A DNA stretch of 64,000 nt. It comes from Obesumbacterium proteus. Lineage in GTDB: Bacteria; Pseudomonadota; Gammaproteobacteria; Enterobacterales; Enterobacteriaceae. This document shows, piece by piece, positions 30,017-38,340 of the stretch. The position numbers were made by a program, and so were the translations under genes. The notes under the pieces were generated by a model. The model made no database searches. It was not told the origin of the DNA and was given only the letters and a program-made list of their open reading frames with translations. The stretch lies in assembly GCF_001586165.1 (NCBI RefSeq), contig NZ_CP014608.1, positions 1,984,001 to 2,048,000 on the forward strand, in the 5' to 3' direction. How positions within the stretch are numbered: the first letter of the stretch is position 1; every line of letters begins with the position of its first letter.

Positions 30017-30910
30017 ATGAAATCTCCGGTGTTATTTGCTGCGTTGCTGCTACAGGCAAGTAGCGTGATGGCGGGCGCTTGGGTGATTCAGCCCCAGCCG
30101 AATGGCGCTATCCGTATGTTGCATGAGGGGATCAGCGATGCGAGTGGCGCTGATACGCTCACGATGCGTCAGCCCGCCAATAAATCTCTCACCTTGCTGG
30201 TGACTCCCGCGGGCGGTGGGCGCTGCGAGGGAGGCGATCTGGTGCTCGGTTCGCTCCGTTTTCCATTGCAGCTTTTTATGCAGGAGCGTCCCGTTGTGTG
30301 CGGCGATCTAGTGCAGTTTTCAGCGCAGCCAAATGAAACGCAGGTGGGGGTGCGGGCGGTAAATCGCAGCCTTAAAGGTGAACGTTCGTTCCGCGAGTTT
30401 GGTGCGTTTCCACGCGTGCAGGTGGGCAACGTCAGTTTTAACGTTGAGGGCGATAGCGGTAGCGAAAATTACCCTATCTATCTGGATCTCACCGCATTAC
30501 AGACTGAGGCAGTCACGATTCAGGCCTCTTTTGATAAACCCGCACTGTCGATGGGCTTAGTGGGAGAACTCCACGACGCAACAGCTAACGCACGCTTAAA
30601 GATCTCGAAAACGTTGCAGTCTGGTGATGTGGCACTGCCTTACATTCTGACATTCGAATCTACGCAGCAGCGAGATAATCACTATCAGCTGAGGGCGTCG
30701 ACAGGCGCTATGTCGATCCCGTATCGAATAAGCATTGACGGCAAGGAGATAGAGCCCGGCTTTCAATATCGAGGAACCATACCCAGCGGCACTGCAACGG
30801 TGGATTGGGTGGATATCCAATTTGCCCTGAGTGGTAAATCGACTCGTGGATTAGCCGCGGGAACACGGCTGATTGATACGTTGACGGCTGTTATTACGCC
30901 AAATAGTTAA
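30017..30910 (+). CDS. Putative fimbrial tip adhesin or tip-associated subunit
   Basis: This 297-residue exported protein has a signal peptide (MKSPVLFAALLLQASSVMAG) and a beta-rich sequence with two Cys (GGRCEGGDLVLG and ERPVVCGDLVQF) that could form one disulphide. In alpha-type fimbrial operons the gene after the chaperone or usher usually encodes the tip adhesin; this one is shorter than CfaE or EcpD. The assignment is from position and secretion, not from a recognised binding domain. Confidence 0.6.
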   Translation: MKSPVLFAALLLQASSVMAGAWVIQPQPNGAIRMLHEGISDASGADTLTMRQPANKSLTLLVTPAGGGRCEGGDLVLGSLRFPLQLFMQERPVVCGDLVQFSAQPNETQVGVRAVNRSLKGERSFREFGAFPRVQVGNVSFNVEGDSGSENYPIYLDLTALQTEAVTIQASFDKPALSMGLVGELHDATANARLKISKTLQSGDVALPYILTFESTQQRDNHYQLRASTGAMSIPYRISIDGKEIEPGFQYRGTIPSGTATVDWVDIQFALSGKSTRGLAAGTRLIDTLTAVITPNS

Positions 30911-30921
30911 AGGAGGGCAGC

Positions 30922-31434
30922 ATGAAATATTATTTAGCGCTTAGCCTCGCGGCAATGTCATTGATGACGGTAAGCAGTTCACAAGCGGCGGTATCGGTGA
31001 GAACCAGCATCGATGTGCAGGCTGAAATTAGCACCAGCGTGCGGGTCTATGTTGCGGGCAATGACGTGACGAATGGCTCAATCAGCGTCAAACTCAATGA
31101 CAAAAATGGTTATATGTATGGCACTACACCGGCATTTAACTTTGTGGGAAATGCCAGTGCGGTTTCTCTTTCGCTTAGTAAGCCAGCTGGAAATCTGCTT
31201 ATTGGTGATAACGGAGAAACGATGTTGATTAATCCAGCTTGGGTCCGAGTAGACGGAGGAGAGGTTTCAGCGTCATATCCGCTGAATAATCAGGCTGTTT
31301 ATCCTACGGTTCAGGATATTCCCGATCCTACTCAAGGCGTTAAAGTGCGCTTTGCATCGGCGAAGCGAAGTGAGACTTATCCATTAGGTACCTACAGCGG
31401 AACTTATGAAGTTATTGTAACGCCATCCGTGTAA
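30922..31434 (+). CDS. CS1-type fimbrial subunit
   Basis: This 170-residue exported protein has a signal peptide (residues 1-22, ending SQA) and the CS1-type pilin pattern. SVRTSIDVQAEISTSVRVYV stands at the mature N-terminus and YSGTYEVIVTPSV is the terminal strand. It is the third pilin-like gene of the operon. AGGAGGG precedes its ATG. A long perfect hairpin lies right after the stop codon. Confidence 0.75.
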   Translation: MKYYLALSLAAMSLMTVSSSQAAVSVRTSIDVQAEISTSVRVYVAGNDVTNGSISVKLNDKNGYMYGTTPAFNFVGNASAVSLSLSKPAGNLLIGDNGETMLINPAWVRVDGGEVSASYPLNNQAVYPTVQDIPDPTQGVKVRFASAKRSETYPLGTYSGTYEVIVTPSV

Positions 31435-31436
31435 CC

Positions 31437-31474
31437 CTATTAGGGCATTTAACGATGATTAAATGCCCTAATAG
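31437..31474 (+). terminator. Perfect 16-bp hairpin closing the fimbrial operon
   Basis: CTATTAGGGCATTTAA (31437-31452) pairs without mismatch to TTAAATGCCCTAATAG (31459-31474) around a six-base loop. No U-tract follows, so it may protect the mRNA 3' end or block read-through rather than act as an intrinsic terminator. Confidence 0.55.
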
Positions 31475-31578
31475 CGGTAGTCAGATATTTATTATTGAAT
31501 AGTAAAAACGATGATGCTCATTCGATGTAGGTGTTGATTGAGCGTGGATGTCGTTTTTATTTTATCGGGGCTTAATGA

Positions 31579-32214
31579 GTGATAAACGTATTTTTTGATG
31601 ATAAGAATGAATATTATAAATTTGGGCTGTTAGGGCTATTGCATGAAATTATAGAACGCCATACCGATCAAAAAATACATCTCTTAGGCTCAGGGCAGAA
31701 ATTATCGCGAGCTGATATTATTATTCGCGCCTATCCCGCAGGGGCAGAGACGCTATGTCACCCAGAGTTGATTGAACGTAAGTCTGGAAGCTTATTAGTG
31801 GGAATTTATGAAGGGGATATACAGACGTTAAACTCATCCTTAATGCCGCACTGTTTTGATAATGCGATTTTTATTCATCGAACAGAGCCAACAAAGCGTT
31901 TGGTGAATCGAATTCTGTTTGCATGGATGCGTGCTAAGGTGAAGATTGATGGAAAACTCGGCTGCCGGAAAGGGTGTCGTGATTGCAAATCGGTGGAGCT
32001 CTCGCTGCAAGAAATCAAGATTATTAGCTATATCTCTCAAGGCTTCACCATTGCGCGTATTGCGAATATTTTGGGCCTCAGCGTTAAAACGGTGAGTGCA
32101 CATAAGCGTCGCGTGATGCGAAAATTTAATATTAAAAGCAACGTAGAATTAATTACGCTGTGCAAAGTAACGCTGCAAATAACTAATCAGTCTAAAGTGT
32201 GCTTTATTCCTTAG
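31579..32214 (+). CDS. LuxR-type regulator of the fimbrial operon (EcpR-like arrangement)
   Basis: This 211-residue regulator has an N-terminal domain of unknown fold and a C-terminal LuxR/FixJ helix-turn-helix (about 140-200; GFTIARIANILGLSVKTVSAH is the key part). A CxxxCxxC cluster (Cys129, 133, 136) sits in the linker just before the DNA-binding domain. It starts at GTG 31579 with GGGG upstream. It lies just downstream of the fimbrial genes in the same direction, comparable to EcpR/MatA of the E. coli common pilus, so control of the fimbriae is inferred. Confidence 0.8.
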   Translation: MINVFFDDKNEYYKFGLLGLLHEIIERHTDQKIHLLGSGQKLSRADIIIRAYPAGAETLCHPELIERKSGSLLVGIYEGDIQTLNSSLMPHCFDNAIFIHRTEPTKRLVNRILFAWMRAKVKIDGKLGCRKGCRDCKSVELSLQEIKIISYISQGFTIARIANILGLSVKTVSAHKRRVMRKFNIKSNVELITLCKVTLQITNQSKVCFIP

Positions 32215-32237
32215 CATTCAGATAACGATATAAGATT

Positions 32238-32264
32238 CCCTTCCCCAAACAAACGGAGGAAGGG
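32238..32264. terminator. Weak hairpin between convergent regulator and phytase genes
   Basis: CCCTTCC and GGAAGGG can form a 7-bp stem with a 13-base loop between the two convergent stop codons. There is little T after it on either strand. Confidence 0.35.
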
Positions 32265-32280
32265 TTCCAGTTGATTATAA

Positions 32281-33615
32281 CTACTGACACTCCGCCAGTT
32301 CGTTTTGTTTCGCCAAACGCGTGAAGGTATCTAGCGGGCAATATCCCTCCGCGGTTTGATCGTCACACCCCGGTATTTTTAACGCAACGCTGCCCGCAGG
32401 CTCATCCAGAGTGAGTGGGGTTTGATTGCGCAGCTGTGCCAGCGTTTGATACATCATCTGTGCGCTCACGTATTTTTTTCCCGTCTTATCGGACCAACGT
32501 TCAAAAACTAAGGCACCACCCGGAGGCGTGTTATCTGGCTGACCGGGTAGCGTCCACGACAGGCCGAGCATGCCTGCAATATTGGCGATATTGGTATCAT
32601 GTCCCGCAAGAAACAGGATCTTGTTATCCGCTGATAACTCTGGCAATTCTCGTGGGCTAGTTTGTGAGTTGATGGCGCTAACGATGGTTTGTAATAGCGG
32701 GGTTCCATTATGTTTGGCGATGTAGGGCGTGCGTGACATCAAATCAAATTGCGCATTGTGTAGCGTTAGTAAAGTGTTCCAGTCTTGCTCCGAATGGATT
32801 TTTCCCCACGCAGCATTTGGCATGCCCTGAGCATGTTCAAGTAGGAAAATCTCGGCCAGCGTTGACGACAAACCGACGGCTCCGTCGAGCGCCACTTTAT
32901 TGCCATCGTCTTTGATTGAGAGCTTGCTTGGCATTACCTCTGCAAAGTTGCAGGTTTGTTCTGCGCTGTGCTGCTGGCAATACGCTGACGTTGGGAAGTT
33001 AAGCACGTTGCTCATCAGCGCCAGTGCAGGGCGGTAGTGTTGGTTTAACTGAGCGATGGGCATACCGGCCTGCTGCTCGACGGCCTGCTGTACCTGCGCT
33101 TTTTCCATGGTGCAGACACCGGCTTTCACTGGATGAAATAGCGAATCGACCTGCTTGATGTCTTGCTGATGATGGATACTTAGATGGCATTCAGGTGCGA
33201 GACCCGCTAAAAACGCCTCGCCTGTTTTCCGGGTGCGCTGATCGACGTCTGCCCAAACATAGACATCATTTGCCGTTGGGCAGCGATCTTTAGACAGGAT
33301 CCCCAACTGCTGAAATTTCTGTCGATAGAATCCCCCCATCAGGCTCACTAAATGTTCGCCTCTGGGTGTGATATACCCCAGCTTAACAGGCCATTCAGGC
33401 CAGGTATTAGGCGTAACATCACGCATGGTTTGCGTCATTTTGGTCGGCGCTCGAACGCCATGACGGCTGAGTATCACCACCTTTTCAAGCTGATAGCCTG
33501 AAGGCACGGTTTCACTGGCGTAGCTCGCCGTGGTTAGCATGCTGGCGGCGATCAGAGCCAGAGGCATGCGCTTTAGCAACCGAGCTGGGCTGTGTGTAAA
33601 CAGATAAATTGTCAT
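32281..33615 (-). CDS. appA: Periplasmic phytase / histidine acid phosphatase (AppA-like)
   Basis: This 444-residue secreted enzyme removes phosphate from phytate and other phosphomonoesters. It has a long-n-region signal peptide (cut near SYAS/E, residue 34), the phosphohistidine motif RHGVRAP (51-57) and the proton-donor HD pair (339-340, GHDTNIANIAG), plus many Cys for disulphides. The sequence strongly recalls the crystallised Hafnia alvei phytase. The ATG at 33615 has AGAGG 7 bases upstream, which supports the long N-terminus over an internal Met17. It is monocistronic. Confidence 0.93.
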   Translation of the reverse strand: MTIYLFTHSPARLLKRMPLALIAASMLTTASYASETVPSGYQLEKVVILSRHGVRAPTKMTQTMRDVTPNTWPEWPVKLGYITPRGEHLVSLMGGFYRQKFQQLGILSKDRCPTANDVYVWADVDQRTRKTGEAFLAGLAPECHLSIHHQQDIKQVDSLFHPVKAGVCTMEKAQVQQAVEQQAGMPIAQLNQHYRPALALMSNVLNFPTSAYCQQHSAEQTCNFAEVMPSKLSIKDDGNKVALDGAVGLSSTLAEIFLLEHAQGMPNAAWGKIHSEQDWNTLLTLHNAQFDLMSRTPYIAKHNGTPLLQTIVSAINSQTSPRELPELSADNKILFLAGHDTNIANIAGMLGLSWTLPGQPDNTPPGGALVFERWSDKTGKKYVSAQMMYQTLAQLRNQTPLTLDEPAGSVALKIPGCDDQTAEGYCPLDTFTRLAKQNELAECQ

Positions 33616-34010
33616 TTATCGCCTCTTGATTTTCGAATTGTCATATCCGTGATTGCGGCGTGAAAACACGTTTGTAGGGAGCCGATGCTGAGCATAGGCC
33701 GCATGCGAATCACTATACGCCAGAAGCGAAAACGGGCGGAGTATCTGCGCCCATTTTGCGTGTGTCGGTGAGGGAATATTTAACTCTGGCTCAAAACGCG
33801 CTGACTCAAAACCCTCCGGCTGTGACCCACTTCAACCTTTCTGTTTGTGTGCCGATTTTTGTTATTCCCTTTTCTTTATTGCTGCGAGGATGACCTCAGA
33901 CGAGTGGGCGCTGCCGTTAGGTTAGTCGCCATAAGATGATATCAATCACTTTATGGGGCTGAACGTAACCGTTGTAGCAGCGGGGATTGAGCTGAAAAAC
34001 AGGGGACACA
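33616..34010 (+). promoter_or_regulatory. Intergenic region with phytase and eut promoters
   Basis: These 395 bases hold no gene that I can support. They must contain the divergent promoters of the phytase and of eutS, and probably the EutR activation site. CAGGGGACACA just before 34011 is the eutS ribosome binding region. I could not identify an EutR or CRP site with confidence. Confidence 0.5.
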
Positions 34011-34346
34011 ATGGAAAAGGAACGGATTATTCAAGAGTTTGTTCCCGGTAAACAGGTGACTCTGGCTCATATCATTGCGCACCCCGGTGAAGATTTAGCC
34101 AAAAAGATAGGCGTCCCCGGTGCAGAAGCCATCGGCATTATGACGCTAACGCCGGGCGAAACCGCGATGATTGCCGGTGATTTGGCAACCAAAGCGGCGA
34201 ACGTGCAAATCGGTTTTCTCGACCGCTTTACCGGTGCGTTAGTGGTTTATGGCTCGGTCGGTGCAGTGGAGGAGTCACTACAACAAACGGTCACGGGGCT
34301 GGGCAATTTGCTCAACTATGCCGTGTGTTCGTTAACGCGGAGCTAA
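34011..34346 (+). CDS. eutS: EutS microcompartment shell protein
   Basis: This is a 111-residue circularly permuted BMC-domain hexamer that forms part of the ethanolamine compartment shell. The motif [21 protein letters not shown] is typical of EutS and of its PduU homologue. It is the first gene of the eut operon, as in E. coli and Salmonella. Confidence 0.95.
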   Translation: MEKERIIQEFVPGKQVTLAHIIAHPGEDLAKKIGVPGAEAIGIMTLTPGETAMIAGDLATKAANVQIGFLDRFTGALVVYGSVGAVEESLQQTVTGLGNLLNYAVCSLTRS

Positions 34347-34348
34347 CG

Positions 34349-34810
34349 ATGACGCGCGCTATTTTTGTGGGCGCGGTCGGCGCCGGGAAAACAACCTTAT
34401 TTAATGCGCTACAGGGTGATTACTCGCTGGCCAGAAAAACGCAGGCCATTGAGTTTAATAACGAGGGCGATATTGATACCCCCGGAGAATATTTTAGTCA
34501 CCCACGTCTCTATCACGCATTAATCAATACGTTAGTTGAGTGCGAATTGCTGATTTATGTTCACGCGGCCAACGATCCTGAATGTCGTATTCCAACAGGA
34601 TTACTCGATATTTATCCGCGTTTACAGCGTGTTGCTGTGATCAGCAAAGCCGATTTACCCGACGCAGATGTGGCAGGCGTAAAACAGATGCTGGCAGAGG
34701 CCGGATTCAAGCCTCCGATGTTCGTGGTGAACAGCCACTCGAGCGACAGCCTAGACGAATTTAAGGCATTTTTGACCGCCCAATACGGTCAGGACAAAAG
34801 GGTTAAGTGA
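34349..34810 (+). CDS. eutP: EutP, Ras-like GTPase fold protein with acetate kinase-like role
   Basis: This 153-residue protein has a P-loop (GAVGAGKTT, residues 8-16) and the SKAD guanine-specificity motif. Salmonella EutP has been reported to have acetate kinase activity, which would let the pathway make ATP from acetyl phosphate. The ATG at 34349 lies two bases after the eutS stop; the upstream GTG would place it inside eutS. Its stop overlaps the ATG of eutQ. Confidence 0.92.
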   Translation: MTRAIFVGAVGAGKTTLFNALQGDYSLARKTQAIEFNNEGDIDTPGEYFSHPRLYHALINTLVECELLIYVHAANDPECRIPTGLLDIYPRLQRVAVISKADLPDADVAGVKQMLAEAGFKPPMFVVNSHSSDSLDEFKAFLTAQYGQDKRVK

Positions 34811-35547
34811 TGAAAAAACTGATCACGGCGAATGACATTCGCACCGCACAGGTTCAAGGCCAAAAGAGCATCAATATCGTTTTAGCCGACTACATCGTAA
34901 CGCCAGAGGCGCGCGTGGTTGCCGAGCAGCTTGGGGTTGAAATCATCGAGCAATTAACGGCGACACCTTCCACGCCTGCACCTTCTGCAAACACCGCCGC
35001 GCCGCAAGCGCAAGAGAGTAACTCAGCCGCGGAGCGCCAGCGTATTCGTGAACACATCTTAGCCCAGTTGCCGGAAGGCAGCGTGACCGAAACATTGCTC
35101 GCGCAGCTTATCGAAAAAGTGCAGCAAGAGCAGCGTGCCCAGAAGCAGCCGGCGGCTGCATCAGATAGCGCCCAGCCAAGCTTTCGTTCAGTGACGGGTA
35201 AAGGCGGGGTCAAGGTCGTGGATGGATCTTCCGTAACCTTTGGCCGTTTTGACGGGGCGAAAGAGCATCAGGTCGGGCTGACCGACCTGATCACGGCTCA
35301 GGACGGCAGCAGTATGGCGGCAGGTTTCATGCAGTGGGAAAACGGTTTTTTCCCATGGACACTGAACTACGACGAAGTTGACATGATTTTAGAAGGCGAA
35401 TTGCATATCCGCCACCAAGGCGAAACGCTGGTGGGTAAAGCGGGCGACGTGATGTTTATCCCGCGCGGTTCGAGCATCGAATTTGGTACCACCAGCCATG
35501 TGCGTTTTCTTTACGTCGCTTGGCCCGCTAATTGGCAGGAATGCTAA
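34810..35547 (+). CDS. eutQ: EutQ cupin protein, acetate kinase-like
   Basis: This 245-residue protein has an Ala/Gln-rich linker in the middle (residues 50-130) and a C-terminal cupin domain (GFMQWENGFFPWTLNYDEVD, then EGELHIRHQGETL). In Salmonella EutQ acts as an acetate kinase during anaerobic growth. I use ATG 34810, which overlaps the TGA of eutP, rather than the GTG one codon upstream. Confidence 0.92.
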   Translation: MKKLITANDIRTAQVQGQKSINIVLADYIVTPEARVVAEQLGVEIIEQLTATPSTPAPSANTAAPQAQESNSAAERQRIREHILAQLPEGSVTETLLAQLIEKVQQEQRAQKQPAAASDSAQPSFRSVTGKGGVKVVDGSSVTFGRFDGAKEHQVGLTDLITAQDGSSMAAGFMQWENGFFPWTLNYDEVDMILEGELHIRHQGETLVGKAGDVMFIPRGSSIEFGTTSHVRFLYVAWPANWQEC

Positions 35548-35585
35548 GAGCCTACTGGGATAGGCCCTAAGCAGGGGGGACGATT

Positions 35586-36440
35586 ATGACAACTTTTATC
35601 ACTGAAGACTGGTTACGCGCCAATCATACCCTGAGCGAAGGGAGTGAGATTCGTTTGCCAGCAGATAGCCGCATGACGCCATCGGCACGTGAGCTGATAG
35701 AAGGGCGTCGTCTGTTGGTGAAATTTCAGGATGAGCAGGGACGGCTATTTGTTGCTGCGTCGCTGGATGAAGATAAAGCGCTGCCTGAGTTGCAGCCGGT
35801 GCATGGGCTGACCAGCCAAGATCGCGCTGCGGCGGCAAGCTGTGAGCTTTGCCATCAGGCCGTGGTGGATAAGCCCGATACGCTGACTCACCTTAATGCG
35901 CAGGTGATGGTCGCTAAAAACGATCCACGCTTGGCCTTTCGTGCCCGCTTGGATGCCAGCATCGCCACCGCCGTCTGGCTGCAAAGCGAACTGAGTGGGA
36001 TGGCGTCGGCAGCACACTGGCTGGCTGATATCCGCTCGCTGCTAGGCAACATTATGCGGGCTGATGCCTTGGACATTCCGTTGGCGGCTCAGGAGATTGC
36101 AGGGCTGACGGCGGATGAGATCCATCGCTTATCGCATCAGCCGCTCAAATTCCTCGGACACGATCATATTGTTCCCGACGTGAATCAAGGACGCGACGTC
36201 GCGCTGCTGAATTTGCTGCGCGCTTCGGTGCGAGAAACAGAAATCACGGCGGCCAAGGTGTTTATCGGCGCGGATTATCATGTGCAGAAAGCCGATTTGC
36301 TACAGGCGCTTAATCGCTTATCCAGCGCCGTATATGTGCTGATGATTCTGTGCGTTCGGCAAAATAGGCACCAAGGCGAATGGCCAAGCGCAGAACAACT
36401 TAAACAATCGATCGCACGCGGAGGGGCTCATGCTCATTGA
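35586..36440 (+). CDS. eutT: EutT corrinoid adenosyltransferase
   Basis: EutT makes adenosylcobalamin, the cofactor of EutBC, from cob(I)alamin and ATP. The 284-residue protein follows the enterobacterial sequence throughout. The metal motif known as H-X11-CC-X2-C is altered: His73 is followed after 11 residues by Ser85-Cys86-Glu-Leu-Cys89, so the first Cys is Ser. A strong GGGGGA precedes the ATG, and the end overlaps eutD by 11 bases. Confidence 0.93.
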   Translation: MTTFITEDWLRANHTLSEGSEIRLPADSRMTPSARELIEGRRLLVKFQDEQGRLFVAASLDEDKALPELQPVHGLTSQDRAAAASCELCHQAVVDKPDTLTHLNAQVMVAKNDPRLAFRARLDASIATAVWLQSELSGMASAAHWLADIRSLLGNIMRADALDIPLAAQEIAGLTADEIHRLSHQPLKFLGHDHIVPDVNQGRDVALLNLLRASVRETEITAAKVFIGADYHVQKADLLQALNRLSSAVYVLMILCVRQNRHQGEWPSAEQLKQSIARGGAHAH

Positions 36441-37485
36441 TCGCTGCCGCCGCCTAGCGCAGAACCAGCCACGGCGGGTGGTGTTCCCCGATGCGTTGGA
36501 TAAGCGTGTGCTTGAGGCCGCGCACTATTTATTGCACCACGGTTTGGCTCAGCCCATTTTGCTCGCCAATCCTTTTGCCCTGCGCCATTTCGCGCTGAGT
36601 CACCGTTTTACGCTGGACGGCATAACGGTGATTGATCCGCACAATGCCGACGATTGGCACCGCGAATTTTGCCAGCGTCTAACGCAGCGTTTGGGTGAGA
36701 AAACGCCCGCTGACTGCGATGAGAAAATGCGTCAGCCGCTGTGGTTTGCTGCGGCGATGGTGACCAGCGGCAAAGCTGATTTATGTATTGCCGGAAATCT
36801 CTCATCAACGGCTGCGGTATTACGTGCAGGACTACGGGTTATCGGACTTCAAGCGGGAACCCAAACGCTGTCCTCGCTCTTTTTAATGCTGTCGCCGCAG
36901 GGCGATCAAACGCTGGGATTTGCCGATTGCAGCGTGGTTCCTCAGCCTACGTCGGCGCAGTTGGCGGATATTGCCATCAGCAGCGCGGCCACCTATCACG
37001 CGATTACGGGCGATGAGCCTCGCGTGGCGATGCTGTCATTTTCGACCCGCGGCAGCGCCAAACATCCGGCGGTGGCTTCAGTGCAACAGGCGACGGAACT
37101 GGTTCGTCAGCGCGCACCGGCCTTAACGGTGGACGGTGAAATTCAGTTTGATGCGGCGTTTGTACCGGACGTTGCACGGCAAAAAGCGCCAGATAGCGTA
37201 TTAGAAGGGCATGCCAATGTGATGGTGTTCCCTTCGCTTGAGGCGGGAAATATCGGCTACAAAATTGCCCAGCGTTTGGGCGGATATCGTGCTTTAGGGC
37301 CGTTGATTCAAGGGCTTAATGCACCTATGCATGACTTGTCTCGCGGGTGTAGCGCACGTGAAATTATTGAACTGGTGCTGGTGGCGCAAACGCAGTGCAC
37401 GTCGCCAATCGCGCCAGTCACAGCGAATAAATCTGTAACGCAGCGCCAACCAGAAATGGCGGCATCTGCAAGTGAGTTGATGTAG
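36430..37485 (+). CDS. eutD: EutD phosphotransacetylase
   Basis: EutD converts acetyl-CoA and phosphate to acetyl phosphate inside the compartment and so recycles CoA for EutE. The 351 residues show the phosphate acetyl/butyryltransferase fold ([47 protein letters not shown]). The N-terminal helix may act as a targeting peptide. A ribosome site GGAGGGG lies in the eutT 3' end. Confidence 0.94.
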   Translation: MLIDRCRRLAQNQPRRVVFPDALDKRVLEAAHYLLHHGLAQPILLANPFALRHFALSHRFTLDGITVIDPHNADDWHREFCQRLTQRLGEKTPADCDEKMRQPLWFAAAMVTSGKADLCIAGNLSSTAAVLRAGLRVIGLQAGTQTLSSLFLMLSPQGDQTLGFADCSVVPQPTSAQLADIAISSAATYHAITGDEPRVAMLSFSTRGSAKHPAVASVQQATELVRQRAPALTVDGEIQFDAAFVPDVARQKAPDSVLEGHANVMVFPSLEAGNIGYKIAQRLGGYRALGPLIQGLNAPMHDLSRGCSAREIIELVLVAQTQCTSPIAPVTANKSVTQRQPEMAASASELM

Positions 37486-37559
37486 CCCACGTTGCTGCAT
37501 CAAATGAAAACGTGGTTAAAAAACCGGTCCCAACGGGATCTCATTGAGAGGTATATATC

Positions 37560-37853
37560 ATGGAAGCATTAGGATTGATTGAAACCAAGGGTCTGGTCGC
37601 ACTGATCGAAGCATCGGATGCCATGGTCAAGGCTGCTCGCGTTAAATTGGTAGGCGTGAAGCAAATTGGCGGCGGTTTAGTTACCGCGATGGTGCGTGGC
37701 GATGTGGCGGCGTGTAAAGCGGCCACAGATGCGGGCGCAGCCGCGGCGCAGTGTATCGGCGAGCTGGTTTCTGTGCACGTTATTCCACGCCCGCATGGCG
37801 ATCTGGAAGAAATTTTCCCTATCAAAATGTCTGGCGACAACCCGCTGGATTAA
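37560..37853 (+). CDS. eutM: EutM major hexameric shell protein
   Basis: This 97-residue BMC-H protein ([20 protein letters not shown], then [24 protein letters not shown]) is the main facet tile of the Eut shell. AGAGG precedes the ATG. A perfect 10-bp hairpin with a T-rich tail follows the stop codon, which may raise EutM levels over the downstream genes. Confidence 0.96.
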   Translation: MEALGLIETKGLVALIEASDAMVKAARVKLVGVKQIGGGLVTAMVRGDVAACKAATDAGAAAAQCIGELVSVHVIPRPHGDLEEIFPIKMSGDNPLD

Positions 37854-37862
37854 TCGATGTTC

Positions 37863-37895
37863 GCGTGACGTCGTTATCTGACGTCACGCTATTTT
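37863..37895 (+). terminator. Intra-operon hairpin after eutM
   Basis: GCGTGACGTC (37863-37872) pairs perfectly with GACGTCACGC (37880-37889), seven-base loop, followed by TATTTT. It lies in the 141-base gap between eutM and eutN and looks like a partial terminator or an mRNA-processing or stabilising element. Confidence 0.75.
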
Positions 37896-37994
37896 AGCAA
37901 CACATCAACATCATTTTTTGCTGCCTGCGGGCGGTGCGGGACGCTTTTACCCTGCGTTTACCCAAAACGTTTTTAACAGAGTAAGGAGTTAAAC

Positions 37995-38282
37995 GTGAAA
38001 CTGGCCGTCGTGATAGGACAGATCGTATGTACCGTGCGGCATCCCGGGCTTGAGCACGACAAGCTGTTGTTGGTTGAAACCATCAACCGACAGGGTGAAC
38101 CAAGCGGGGAGTGTAGCGTCGCCACTGACAGTATTGGTGCAGGCAACGGTGAATGGGTGCTGGTGGTGGGGGGAAGTTCCGCCCGTCGCGCGCAGCACAG
38201 CGAGGCGTCACCGGTCGATCTCAGCGTCATTGGCATCGTAGATGAAGCCGTGATGGAGAGTCAGGTGATTTTCCATAAGTAA
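37995..38282 (+). CDS. eutN: EutN pentameric vertex protein
   Basis: This 95-residue BMC-P protein (MKLAVVIGQIVCTVRHPGL, then DSIGAGNGEWVLVVGGSSAR) caps the vertices of the shell. It starts with GTG 37995 behind a clear AAGGAG. Confidence 0.95.
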   Translation: MKLAVVIGQIVCTVRHPGLEHDKLLLVETINRQGEPSGECSVATDSIGAGNGEWVLVVGGSSARRAQHSEASPVDLSVIGIVDEAVMESQVIFHK

Positions 38283-38340
38283 TTTCCCACAGCGAGCCGC
38301 TTAAATTCAAGCAGCTATCAATTCGGGGCGAACAGTGAAC

